Assembly (NCBI GenBank): GCA_964414415.1
Contig: CAYPWJ010000008.1
Coordinates: forward strand, 1 to 62,233
Source of the DNA: CAZESS01 sp964414415
Lineage (GTDB): Archaea > Thermoplasmatota > E2 > UBA202 > DSCA01
Length of the DNA stretch: 62,233 bases
Direction: 5' to 3'
Of this stretch, positions 9,085 through 16,658 are shown piece after piece. Made by a program: the position numbers and the translations under genes. Each line of letters starts with the position of its first letter. The first letter of the stretch is position 1. The notes below the pieces were generated by a model. It saw only the letters and a list, made by a program, of their open reading frames with translations. It was not told the origin of the DNA and ran no database searches.

Positions 9085-9354
9085 TTACAGCACTAGCATG
9101 AGGTCTTCCGGGGGAACGAATTCGATGACCATGCTGCGCAGGTCCTCATCTGTCTCTCGTAGTCGTTCCAACAGCCTATCCGCGTTTTCATCTGCATCGA
9201 CTACCTGACTGTCTTTGACAGCGACGTATTTGTTGGCGTAGTCTTTTTTTACCTGGGCGTAGTTGTTGGTAAGCCATCTACTCTCCTCTTCGTAGCTGTC
9301 CAACAGCTGCAGTTCACTGTCTACTTCATCGCCGGGTTCCATCGTGACCACCAT
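9085..9354 (-). CDS. DUF5678-family small protein
   Basis: 89 residues. The core W-x(4)-Y-x(6)-Y-x(3)-YVAVKDSQVV, then a helix, then VIEFVPPED matches the DUF5678 pattern of a short helix followed by a beta-hairpin containing VAV. The function of this family is unknown. It is the first gene of a two-gene unit with the retropepsin-like protease, which resembles small archaeal gene pairs. The ATG at 9354 is used; the next Met is at residue 5. Confidence 0.65.
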   Translation of the reverse strand: MVVTMEPGDEVDSELQLLDSYEEESRWLTNNYAQVKKDYANKYVAVKDSQVVDADENADRLLERLRETDEDLRSMVIEFVPPEDLMLVL

Positions 9355-9425
9355 CTAATCGGGATGCTGTTACAAAAAATTTTCTATCTATTTTCGTACC
9401 TCTCTGGATCCATATCACGCCAACC

Positions 9426-9433
9426 TATTTAAG
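9426..9433 (+). promoter_or_regulatory. TATA box for the DUF554 gene
   Basis: tatttaag centred 27 nt before the ATG at 9456. Confidence 0.55.
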
Positions 9434-9455
9434 TCGCATCCTGTATCTCCTGGTC

Positions 9456-10133
9456 ATGTTTGGCACGCTGGTCAACGCCGGAGCTGTCGTCGCCGGGTCT
9501 ACAGTTGGCTTGTTAATCCACAGGAGGCTGCCGAAACGGGTGACCGGCATCGTGTTCCAGGCCATCGGGCTATTCACCCTCGTCCTGGGCGTCCGGATGG
9601 CGCTGAAGACGGACAATCTGCTCGTCATGATTTTCAGCCTCGTCCTGGGGGCCATCGTCGGTGAGCTGCTCGGTCTCGACGCCGGGGTGCGTCGCTTCGG
9701 TGACTGGCTGCGCCGCCGGCTGGGCTCCCGGCACGACCGCTTCTCGGAGGGCTTTGTCACCGCTTTTCTGCTCTACTGCATGGGCTCGATGACGGTGCTC
9801 GGCGCCATCAAAGAGGGCCTCGGCGGCTCGCCGGATCTGCTGCTGGCGAAGTCCGTCCTTGACGGGTTTTCCTCGATAGCCCTCGCCGCGGGCATGGGCA
9901 TCGGTGTCATGTTCTCCGCTGTGCCGCTGCTGCTCTACCAGGGCGGGTTGACGCTGGCCGCCGGCTCGCTGCAGCATGTGCTGTCTGACCCTGTCGTCAA
10001 CGAGGTGACGGCGGTCGGCGGGGTCGTCCTGCTCGGGCTGGGCGTCAGCATTCTCGACATCCGCGATATACGGGTGCTCAACCTGCTGCCGTCGCTCGCC
10101 GTCGCCGGCGTGCTCGCCTGGCTGCTGCTCTGA
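9456..10133 (+). CDS. DUF554 (YdfK-like) membrane protein
   Basis: 225 residues with about seven hydrophobic segments. It opens with GTLVNAGAVVAGSTVGLLI and has the family-typical CMGSMTVLGAIKEGLGG in the middle and TAVGGVVLLGLGVSILDI near the end. DUF554 (COG1811) proteins are predicted transporters with no established substrate. It is monocistronic and ends just before the eS8 promoter. Confidence 0.85.
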   Translation: MFGTLVNAGAVVAGSTVGLLIHRRLPKRVTGIVFQAIGLFTLVLGVRMALKTDNLLVMIFSLVLGAIVGELLGLDAGVRRFGDWLRRRLGSRHDRFSEGFVTAFLLYCMGSMTVLGAIKEGLGGSPDLLLAKSVLDGFSSIALAAGMGIGVMFSAVPLLLYQGGLTLAAGSLQHVLSDPVVNEVTAVGGVVLLGLGVSILDIRDIRVLNLLPSLAVAGVLAWLLL

Positions 10134-10142
10134 AGGCCAACC

Positions 10143-10150
10143 TTTATATG
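10143..10150 (+). promoter_or_regulatory. TATA box for the eS8-SRP19 operon
   Basis: tttatatg at 10143-10150. The transcript should start near 10172, giving eS8 a short leader of about 18 nt before the ATG at 10190. Confidence 0.5.
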
Positions 10151-10189
10151 TGCGGTGGATATTGTAGGCCTCACTATCGAGGTATTCCC

Positions 10190-10567
10190 ATGAAATGGCA
10201 AGGGAAATCACGGAAAATGGAGACCGGCGGAAAGCGCAAGGTCGCCCGGAAGAAACGACGCTACGAGCTCGGGAGAGAAAAAACGACGCCTGTCATCGGC
10301 GAGCAGCGGCACAAAAAGGTCTGCATACGTGGTGACAACCAGCGCGTCCGGGTGATGGCCGCCAACGAGGCGAACGTGACCGATCCGGAGTCCAACGAGA
10401 CGGAGCGCGCTGAGATACAGGATGTGCTTGAGAACCCGGCGAACCCCCACTACGTCCGGCGGAACATTCTGACGAAGGGCGCCATCATCAAGACGGACAA
10501 GGGCAAAGCCAGGATCACCTCGCGGCCCGGTCAGGACGGCTGCATCAACGCCGTGCTCCTGAAGTAA
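10190..10567 (+). CDS. rps8e: 30S ribosomal protein eS8
   Basis: Archaeal and eukaryotic small-subunit protein. The 125-residue product starts MKWQGKSRKMETGGKRK and has the S8e features KKRRYELGR, NPANPHYVRRNILTKGAII and ARITSRPGQDG. I used the internal ATG because all homologues begin at this tail. The stop codon is 1 nt before the SRP19 ATG, so the two are one operon. Confidence 0.96.
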   Translation: MKWQGKSRKMETGGKRKVARKKRRYELGREKTTPVIGEQRHKKVCIRGDNQRVRVMAANEANVTDPESNETERAEIQDVLENPANPHYVRRNILTKGAIIKTDKGKARITSRPGQDGCINAVLLK

Positions 10568-10568
10568 C

Positions 10569-10844
10569 ATGCGCGACCGGTATGTCCTGTGGCCCATCTA
10601 TTTTGACCGTAGCAGGAGCAGGCAGGACGGCCGTCGTGTGTCCCGTGAGCTGGCGGTGAAGCACCCGTCGGTCGAGGACATCGCGAAGGCGGCGGAAAAA
10701 CTTGAGCTCGGACCTGAGGTGGAGACGGATGCGGCGCATCCCGCGCGGTGGTGGCAGCGGGAGGGCCGGGTGCTGGTGGATCAAAAAGCCAGCAAAACCG
10801 AAATCGTGCGTGACGTTGCCACGGAACTGAATAAAAAACAGTAA
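10569..10844 (+). CDS. srp19: Signal recognition particle 19 kDa subunit
   Basis: 91-residue SRP19, which binds 7S RNA and prepares it for SRP54. YVLWPIYFDRSRSRQDGRRV is the conserved N-terminal strand and loop; KHPSVEDIAKAAEKLEL and the basic KASKTEIVRDVA helix follow. Co-transcribed with eS8. The chromosome then enters an AT-rich tract and the mobile-element remnant. Confidence 0.95.
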   Translation: MRDRYVLWPIYFDRSRSRQDGRRVSRELAVKHPSVEDIAKAAEKLELGPEVETDAAHPARWWQREGRVLVDQKASKTEIVRDVATELNKKQ

Positions 10845-10850
10845 AGCTAT

Positions 10851-11034
10851 CTTTTGGTTAGCTATTTTAGATATATGTTTTACTTATTATACTTTTTTTG
10901 TAAATCTTTGCCTACGGGCGTTCCGCGCTAACAATGAACACGCATATACCCAGAGCAATTTATTTACAATAAAACGATATATAATATAATAGATATCTAA
11001 AAATATTAAATTAAATAAAGTTTTTTCATAAAAT
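10851..11034. repeat. Left AT-rich flank of the recombinase island (repeat copy A)
   Basis: Gene-free AT-rich DNA starting 7 nt after the SRP19 stop. The 64-nt core at 10971-11034 aligns without gaps to 13471-13534; by hand I count 51 of 64 identical, including an identical 10-mer ataatataat. The resemblance may begin earlier, since gtaaagctat at 10851 resembles gtaaaagctat at 13375. Both copies are AT-rich, so some identity is expected by chance. Confidence 0.5.
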
Positions 11035-11776
11035 AAGCCTGTCGAGGCCGCTGGACACCACAAAGTTGGCCCCATCCGCCGCGCTTGCCCCATGCTTTTC
11101 CCGCTGCACCGCGTTGAACGTCTCCCGCGACACCACCGGCTGCTGATTGCGAGACACCACAATCCCCATTCAAGAAGGCCGCAGTATACCGGATTGGAAA
11201 GGATACGCGAACTCGTCTTTTTTGTCCCATTTTCTCCTCTTTTTTTGTCCCAATTCTCTGTTTTTCGAGCCATTTCACTAAGTCACCCAGTGAATCGCCA
11301 TCAAGATATCGCCGATACAGCTGCTCCACCACCTCGAGTTCCCGGTCAATCGATTCAAGATGTCCATCGTCGTACCTGTAGCCATAGGGCGCCGGCGACC
11401 CCAGCAACCCCTGCCGCCCTTCGCCTTCTGACGCATCCCGATAGACGCGCTCCCCGATCTGCTCGCGCTCCAGCTGCGCGATACGCTGGATGATGTCCAT
11501 CACGAAGCGCCCCCATCGCCGTCGAGGTATCCAGGCTCCCCGTCATCGACACAAATTCCCTGTCGTGCTCACGTCTTCTATCTTCTGCAGCATCTCCTGG
11601 TAGGCCGGCCGGTTCGTGTCACGGCCGCTGGACCCGTTGTCCACGTACTCGCCGGCGATATCCCAGTCCCGGGCGTCACAGTAGGAGCGAAGCTTTTCCA
11701 GCTGCCCTTCCAGCGAGAAGCCCTTCACCGCCTGGTCCTCGGTCGAAACACGGGCGTAGAGCGCGACGTTTTTCAT
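11026..11776 (-). pseudogene. Decayed large serine recombinase (resolvase/invertase family)
   Basis: The N-terminal catalytic part begins MKNVALYARVSTEDQ with the nucleophile Ser in RVSTED, and reads to MLQKIEDV. The centre of the resolvase domain is missing; the text resumes in another frame as EHDREFVSMTGSLDTSTAMG. One extra G in a G5 run near 11510 shifts the frame before MDIIQRIAQLEREQIGERVY. At least two more shifts occur, one near 11240 in an A-rich tract, before ILSNPVYCGLLEWG and VSRETFNAVQ of the recombinase domain. It cannot make a full protein. It is divergent from the intact tyrosine recombinase. Confidence 0.85.
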
Positions 11777-11838
11777 GCCTGCATCCATCCACGGGCATCT
11801 TTTATTAAAACGTTTCTAAAAACTCGAATCCATCTGTC

Positions 11839-11846
11839 TTTAAATA
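11839..11846 (+). promoter_or_regulatory. TATA box for the tyrosine recombinase gene
   Basis: tttaaata centred 25-26 nt before the ATG at 11868. It is followed by a 6+6 bp inverted repeat that covers the predicted start of transcription. Confidence 0.6.
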
Positions 11847-11852
11847 CTGTCT

Positions 11853-11868
11853 TACAATATAAATTGTA
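11853..11868. promoter_or_regulatory. Inverted repeat over the integrase start site (candidate operator)
   Basis: tacaat-ataa-attgta: perfect 6 bp arms around 4 bp, ending on the A of the ATG. Its place downstream of the TATA box suits a repressor site, perhaps autoregulatory. No evidence beyond the symmetry. Confidence 0.3.
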
Positions 11869-12794
11869 TGACAGATGTGCCCGACGAGTGGCTGAACGAC
11901 CTCTCACGCACGAAGACCGAGACGACAGTCACCGTCTATAGGTCAGCGCTCCGCTGCATCCTTGATGATCTCGGGTGGACCGCAGCTGACTTGGTTGAGG
12001 CAACCCATAGATGGCCCAAGAGGCTTCGCGGGCGCCTCAAGCGATATTTCACCAAAGATATAGCTCAGCTGGCGCCGCTCACGAAGAACCAGCGGCTGTC
12101 GGCGCTGCGCTCGTTCCTCCGCCATGCAAACGAGGATTTCTCCTTGGGGAACATCGAGTTCGACAAGTCGCACACCCAGATGAGTATCTTCGATGCGGAG
12201 ATACCGAGCCAGGATACGCTCCGGGACATCCTTGACCATGCAGACGTGAAGACGAGGGCGGCGCTCGGCCTGTACGCGTTTTGCGGCCTCCGTCCAAAGA
12301 TAATCGTGAACCTGAACGTCGAGTCGGTTGTGGACCTGGATGTCACCGACGGTGTTTCTTTCTCCGACGTTCCGGCGATGGTCATCCTCAGGAAAGACGT
12401 TCCGGGCAACAAGGCAAAGGTCGACTTTTTCACGTTTCTGATCCAGGAAGGCGTCGACTACCTGAGGGAATATCTCACAGCCAGGGACAGCGTGTCGCCG
12501 GAAGACACCCTGATAGACTACCCGACGACGAATTATCCCAAAACGTATCTCTACCGGGGGATAAAAAAAGCGTTTGAACATGCAGACTTTGATGCGCATC
12601 CGTACATCCTCCGAAGCTACTTTGACGCCGCCGCAGGCGAGGCGTTGTCCAGGACAAAACGAGAATTCTATATGGGACACGTGGGAGACCTCGACGTCCG
12701 ATACCGGATGCGGAAACGACACTCACAGCACAAGATAGCATCTCTCCGCCGGGAATGGGCAGAGAAAATGGAGCCGCGACTTGGAACCCGATAG
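11868..12794 (+). CDS. Tyrosine recombinase / integrase
   Basis: 308 residues with an N-terminal SAM-like core-binding domain (about 5-95) and a C-terminal catalytic domain. Catalytic residues are visible in order: Arg in FCGLRPKII, Lys in GNKAKVDFF, the HxxxR-type box HPYILRSYF, His in YMGHVGD, and the Tyr in DVRYRM. The protein is complete, so it may be the active enzyme of the island. It could catalyse integration or resolve dimers. Because it sits with a broken serine recombinase and an HNH gene between similar AT-rich flanks, I read it as part of an integrated element. Confidence 0.88.
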   Translation: MTDVPDEWLNDLSRTKTETTVTVYRSALRCILDDLGWTAADLVEATHRWPKRLRGRLKRYFTKDIAQLAPLTKNQRLSALRSFLRHANEDFSLGNIEFDKSHTQMSIFDAEIPSQDTLRDILDHADVKTRAALGLYAFCGLRPKIIVNLNVESVVDLDVTDGVSFSDVPAMVILRKDVPGNKAKVDFFTFLIQEGVDYLREYLTARDSVSPEDTLIDYPTTNYPKTYLYRGIKKAFEHADFDAHPYILRSYFDAAAGEALSRTKREFYMGHVGDLDVRYRMRKRHSQHKIASLRREWAEKMEPRLGTR

Positions 12795-12943
12795 TTGTCA
12801 TCCATAGCTCTTTTTTGCTCGATTGGCCTTTGTGGCCACGAAAGCGGGGTGTTGAGCGGCAAAAACTGCATTTGAAGCATTTTTGGATGCACACGTGGTG
12901 CCAAACCCCAATTAGATGTCATGGATGAACTGTCTTTGTTTTC
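12795..12943. other. Intergenic spacer inside the island
   Basis: 149 nt with no convincing gene. It holds a small hairpin, tggcc-tttgt-ggcca, at about 12823-12837, and a short chance frame from 12921. No clear TATA box for the HNH gene is visible. Confidence 0.4.
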
Positions 12944-13315
12944 GTGGTGTGCCAAGGCGAGAGACATGGGAACGAGAGACGCCGACGAAACCTTCCACCT
13001 GCCGTTAAACAAAAAGTGAGAGAGCGGTCTGACAATCGATGTGAGCGATGCGGAATCGATCTGGATGAAGGTGGCGGAGAGTTCCACCATGTCGTCCCGC
13101 TGGCCTACGGCGGAACGAACAGCCCGGGTAATTGCTCGCTGCTCTGCACGGACTGCCATCGGGTAGCGCCGAACGTGAAGGATAGACGTGACCGGTTGAT
13201 ATATGACCGATTCTTTCTGCGGTTTGAGGACACCCGGCTGGGTGTATACCGTGCTTTTGCCCTTGAACTAGCGGAAAGCGCTGCGGGCAGACGGGAGATA
13301 CAGAACGAACGATGA
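12944..13315 (+). CDS. HNH endonuclease
   Basis: 123 residues, GTG start. A basic N-terminus leads to the HNH core: zinc Cys pair in CERCG, then GEFHHVVPLAYGGTNSPGN with the catalytic His, then LLCTDCHR with the second Cys pair. This is the classic McrA-like beta-beta-alpha-metal nuclease. It may cut DNA for element mobility or act in host defence. There is no good SD or TATA box, so the start is uncertain. Confidence 0.8.
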   Translation: MVCQGERHGNERRRRNLPPAVKQKVRERSDNRCERCGIDLDEGGGEFHHVVPLAYGGTNSPGNCSLLCTDCHRVAPNVKDRRDRLIYDRFFLRFEDTRLGVYRAFALELAESAAGRREIQNER

Positions 13316-13470
13316 TGATCCTGCTGCAGACATGCCGTGCGTGCTATTTTTTAGCACGAAAAATATTATTTAATGTAAAAGCTATTTTTGATTTAATAAT
13401 TTTAGCTAATAATTATATTTATTTTTGTTTATTACTGAAAAAAGGCGATACGCTCCGACTACTTGCATAA

Positions 13471-13534
13471 AAAACAATACATAATATAATAATTATCAAA
13501 ATATATAATAATAAATATACATTTTTTATAAAAT
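13471..13534. repeat. Right flank repeat (copy B of the 64-nt direct repeat)
   Basis: Ungapped partner of 10971-11034, same orientation, 51 of 64 positions identical by hand count, ending with the shared ataaaat. Similarity stops on both sides of the core. It may mark the right boundary of the recombinase/HNH island. Confidence 0.5.
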
Positions 13535-13579
13535 GAATATATCCGGCGCTATCGTGCTACCCGATAGCGTGGCTGCATG

Positions 13580-13587
13580 TTTTTAAA
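13580..13587 (+). promoter_or_regulatory. TATA box for the methyltransferase gene
   Basis: tttttaaa centred about 29 nt before the ATG at 13613. This is why the internal ATG rather than the upstream ATG at 13577 is chosen; the latter would lie on the box itself. Confidence 0.55.
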
Positions 13588-13612
13588 CGTCGCCGTATTG
13601 CGCTATTGCAGG

Positions 13613-14185
13613 ATGGCACGCAAAAGCAAGAGCTTCCACGACGTCGCGCTCCGCACGTTTGAGAAGGCCATCGCCGACACGTTCATCGGGCGCGTCTACA
13701 CCGCCTTTTTCAGGCAGATGACCGTCAACGAGTTCCGGATGGCCGACATCCAGCCGGGCCATCGCGTGCTCCACGTCGGCTGCGGCAGCGTGCCCAACAC
13801 GCTCCTCATCTTAGCGGAGGCAACGAAGGCCTCCTATGTCGGCATCGACCGTGATGCCGGGGCGGTCGCCGGCGCCCGCACGATGGTACAGCGGTATGGG
13901 CTTGAGCAGCAGGTCACGATACAGGAGCGCGACGCCCTCGCAATGGATTACGCCGGCTTTGACCTGGTTATTTTGTCGCTCGGCGTGGAGCCCCGCGAGG
14001 TCATCCTGGCCGCCATCCATGACGGCATGCATCCGGATGCACATGTCGTGGCGCGGAAGCCCTGGGATTTCATGGACCGGCTGTATGGCAGGAAGGAATT
14101 CGTCCCCCGTCGCTTCCGGATCGTCGACACCTTCCATCGTCCGGATTTCATCAAGTCGCTGCTGCTCGCGCCGATGGAGCGGTGA
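13613..14185 (+). CDS. Class I SAM-dependent methyltransferase, possibly nicotianamine-synthase-like
   Basis: 190 residues. VLHVGCGSVPNTLLILAE is the SAM-binding glycine loop and VGIDRDAGAVAGARTMV the acidic strand and helix of a Rossmann methyltransferase; ERDALAMDY is motif III. The Gly-x-Gly-Ser-x-Pro-x-Thr form and the following VGIDRD recall nicotianamine synthases, which condense aminopropyl groups from SAM, but the protein is shorter. Substrate unknown. Its 3' end overlaps the convergent NAD-kinase-like gene by 35 nt. Confidence 0.65.
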   Translation: MARKSKSFHDVALRTFEKAIADTFIGRVYTAFFRQMTVNEFRMADIQPGHRVLHVGCGSVPNTLLILAEATKASYVGIDRDAGAVAGARTMVQRYGLEQQVTIQERDALAMDYAGFDLVILSLGVEPREVILAAIHDGMHPDAHVVARKPWDFMDRLYGRKEFVPRRFRIVDTFHRPDFIKSLLLAPMER

Positions 14186-15257
14186 GACATCGCACCTCTC
14201 TCCGCTGCGCCATCGCATAGCCGGTGATGACCTGCCGGTGGCCGGCCAGCACCTCGTCGAGCGCTGCATCGCCTGTATCTACGAACAGCGTCGGTGTCTC
14301 CGCGAGCTTGTGCGGCGTGGCTGCCACGATGACGTTCTCCACGCCGGCTTTTTTGATGACCCTGGGGCTTATCTGCTGGTTGCCCCTGCCGAGGACGCAG
14401 CCCTGCCGGCCGATGGGGCTCACCACGATGTTTGCTCGCCTGCCGTCGAGCACCGCCAGGATGTCCGCTTCGCCTGCATCGGCTGCCGCGAGCCGTCCGT
14501 CGGTGACGACGTCGACGCCCAGTATGCTTCCTTGCACGTTCAGCGCGCTGGCGACGGCCGCCGTGGTGCTGCCGCCGCCGAGGATGCAGGTGCCGCGCCG
14601 GATGACCAGCGAAAGAAAGGAGGCAATCTGCTGCTTGTATTTCGCCTCATTATGGACGTGGTGCAGCTGTTTCCCTCGCTGGACGAGCGCCGGCGCGGTA
14701 AGCGTTGGTGCGATGCCGTAGCGCCGTATCTTCATCCGGCCGGCCCGGACGTTTCGCTCGTCGATGTCCATGATTTCCCGCTCGGCTATGGTGGCCGTGC
14801 CGTCGAGATAGCGCTGGATGATGTCGCTCGCCGCTGCCGGGGTGAGTGCGAACACCGCCGAGTACATCTTGACGCCGGCGGGGATACCCAGGATTGGTAC
14901 CGTGTCGCCGGTGATGCTGTAGATGTCGCGGGCGGTGCCGTCGCCGCCGCAGAACACGATGGCATCGGCGCCTTCGTCAATGAATCGCCTGCATGCTTTG
15001 CGGGTATCGGCAGCCGTCGTCTGGTCGGGTGGCGTGTAGACGATGTCTGCAGGCCCGGGTATAGATGCGGCGCCCATCCGGCCGCTGCAGGTCAGGATGG
15101 GTGCGTCGATGGTCTGCATCGCCTGAGCGGCGCGTTCCGGTGCGACGGGGATGGCGCCCCGCTGTCGTGCTTCGTCGACGACGCCATCGGTGCCCTTGAG
15201 CCCGACGCGGCCACCCATGCCCGCGATGGGATTGACGAGGAAGCCGACGGTTGTCAT
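14151..15257 (-). CDS. NAD-kinase-like protein (COG3199 type)
   Basis: 368 residues. VGFLVNPIAGMGGRVGLKG at the N-terminus and IVFCGGDGTARDI near residue 105 are the diacylglycerol/NAD kinase fold motifs; IPAGVKMYSAVFA and LGGGSTTAAVA follow. COG3199 proteins are predicted ATP-NAD kinases, but activity is not settled for most. The start is the ATG at 15257 overlapping the trpB2 stop (ATGA), so it is translationally coupled to trpB2. The long in-frame extension upstream lies inside trpB2 and is not coding. Confidence 0.8.
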   Translation of the reverse strand: MTTVGFLVNPIAGMGGRVGLKGTDGVVDEARQRGAIPVAPERAAQAMQTIDAPILTCSGRMGAASIPGPADIVYTPPDQTTAADTRKACRRFIDEGADAIVFCGGDGTARDIYSITGDTVPILGIPAGVKMYSAVFALTPAAASDIIQRYLDGTATIAEREIMDIDERNVRAGRMKIRRYGIAPTLTAPALVQRGKQLHHVHNEAKYKQQIASFLSLVIRRGTCILGGGSTTAAVASALNVQGSILGVDVVTDGRLAAADAGEADILAVLDGRRANIVVSPIGRQGCVLGRGNQQISPRVIKKAGVENVIVAATPHKLAETPTLFVDTGDAALDEVLAGHRQVITGYAMAQRREVRCLTAPSARAAAT

Positions 15258-16612
15258 TGCATGGGGAGTGTCTCTATCGCCTGTCGGACGAGCTCGGCCG
15301 GGTATTCGTAGTCTTCGAGTTTGCCGTCGAGGTACGCGTCGTAGGCGCCGAGGTCGAAGTGGCCGTGACCGGAGTTGTTGAAGAAGATGGTTTTTTCCTC
15401 GCCGGTTTGTTTGCATTGCAGTGCCTCGTCGATGGCGCCCTTGACCGCGTGCGCCGCCTCGGGGGCCACGACGATACCCTCGGTCTGGGCGAACAACTGC
15501 GCGGCCTTGAACACCTCGTTTTGGTGAAAGGCTGCGGCGTCCATCACGCCGTCACGGGTGAGCCGGCAGAGGATAGGCGAGTCGCCGTGGTAGCGCAGCC
15601 CGCCGGCGTGGATGGGCGGCGGGACAAAGTCGTGACCGAGCGTGTGCATCTTCATGATGGGTGTGAGGCCTGCAGCGTCGCCGAAATCGTAGGCGTAGAG
15701 GCCCTTTGTCAGTGTAGGGCAGGCGGTGGGCTCGCATGAGACGATGCGGGTGTCGGGATGCTCGTCGCGGAGCTTGTCGCCTGCGAATGGGAACGCGGCA
15801 CCGGCGAAGTTTGACCCGCCGCCGGTGCAGCCGAGCACCACATCCGGATATGCATCGATTTTTTCGAATTGCTTTTTTGCTTCGAGGCCGATGATGGTCT
15901 GATGGAGGCAGACGTGGTTGAGCACCGAGCCGAGCGAGTAATGCGTGTCGTCGTTGGTAGCGGCGTCCTCGACCGCCTCGGATATGGCGATGCCGAGGCT
16001 GCCGGACGTGTCAGGATCTTTTTCGAGGATGCTGCGGCCTGCCTCGGTTGTGTCGGTGGGACTCGGCAGGCAGGTTGCTCCCCATATCCGCATGAGGCTT
16101 TTCCGGTAGGGCTTTTGCTCGTAGCTGACCCGGACCATGTAGACGGAGCATTCCAGGTCGAAGAAGGCGGTGGCGAACGCGAGCGCTGATCCCCACTGGC
16201 CGGCGCCGGTTTCGGTGGCCAGCCGCTCGATGCCCTCCTGCTGGTTGTAGTAGGCCTGGGCGACGGCGGTGTTGGGCTTGTGGGAGCCGGGCGGCGAGGC
16301 GCCCTCCCATTTGTAGTATATCTTTGCCGGGGTTTCGAGGTAATGTTCGAGGCGATGTGCCCGGTAGAGTGGTGTCGGTCGCCACAGCCGGTAGATGTCT
16401 CTGACCTCGTCGGGTATATCGATGTATCGCTCGGTGGTCATTTCCTGCCGTATGAGCTCTTTGGGGAAGAGCGGCGTGAGGTCGTCGGGCGTGACTGGTT
16501 CCTTGGTGGCGGGATGCATGACGGCGTCAAGCGGCTGCCGGAGGTCGGCCTGGACGTTGTACCATTGCTGCGGCAGCTCGTTTTCGTCGAGGAGTATCTT
16601 TGTTGGTTCCAT
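15254..16612 (-). CDS. trpB2: Tryptophan synthase beta chain, TrpB2 class
   Basis: 452-residue PLP enzyme that joins indole and serine to tryptophan. It is longer than TrpB1 and has the TrpB2 N-terminal extension (MEPTKILLDENELPQQWYN). The PLP lysine is in GASPPGSHKPNTA, the phosphate loop is GCTGGGSNF, and ETGAGQWGSALA is conserved. No trpA or other trp gene is adjacent, which is usual for TrpB2. Divergent from the ACT-domain regulator, with shared AT-rich control DNA. The TATA box at 16635-16642 gives a leaderless start. Confidence 0.94.
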   Translation of the reverse strand: MEPTKILLDENELPQQWYNVQADLRQPLDAVMHPATKEPVTPDDLTPLFPKELIRQEMTTERYIDIPDEVRDIYRLWRPTPLYRAHRLEHYLETPAKIYYKWEGASPPGSHKPNTAVAQAYYNQQEGIERLATETGAGQWGSALAFATAFFDLECSVYMVRVSYEQKPYRKSLMRIWGATCLPSPTDTTEAGRSILEKDPDTSGSLGIAISEAVEDAATNDDTHYSLGSVLNHVCLHQTIIGLEAKKQFEKIDAYPDVVLGCTGGGSNFAGAAFPFAGDKLRDEHPDTRIVSCEPTACPTLTKGLYAYDFGDAAGLTPIMKMHTLGHDFVPPPIHAGGLRYHGDSPILCRLTRDGVMDAAAFHQNEVFKAAQLFAQTEGIVVAPEAAHAVKGAIDEALQCKQTGEEKTIFFNNSGHGHFDLGAYDAYLDGKLEDYEYPAELVRQAIETLPMQ

Positions 16613-16634
16613 GTCTGCCGTAATTGCAGGAGAG

Positions 16635-16642
16635 TATTTAAA
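16635..16642 (-). promoter_or_regulatory. TATA box for trpB2
   Basis: tttaaata on the minus strand, centred 26 nt from the trpB2 ATG. Confidence 0.65.
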
Positions 16643-16658
16643 TTTTTGTATAAAAATA

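Larger units (their letters stand above)
13316..13612. other. AT-rich gene-free stretch after the HNH gene (contains repeat copy B)
   Basis: No gene is seen in this stretch of about 300 nt. It contains a perfect 7 bp hairpin with a T5 loop at 13340-13358 (cgtgcta/tagcacg), a long A/T run, the 64-nt repeat copy at 13471-13534, and the TATA box of the next gene (13580-13587). Composition is sharply different from the flanking genes. Confidence 0.6.

Noticed and set aside
13836..15311. 491-codon plus-strand frame across the NAD-kinase-like gene
   Set aside because: It lies opposite and across two real genes, runs through their convergent ends, and has no recognisable domain or promoter.
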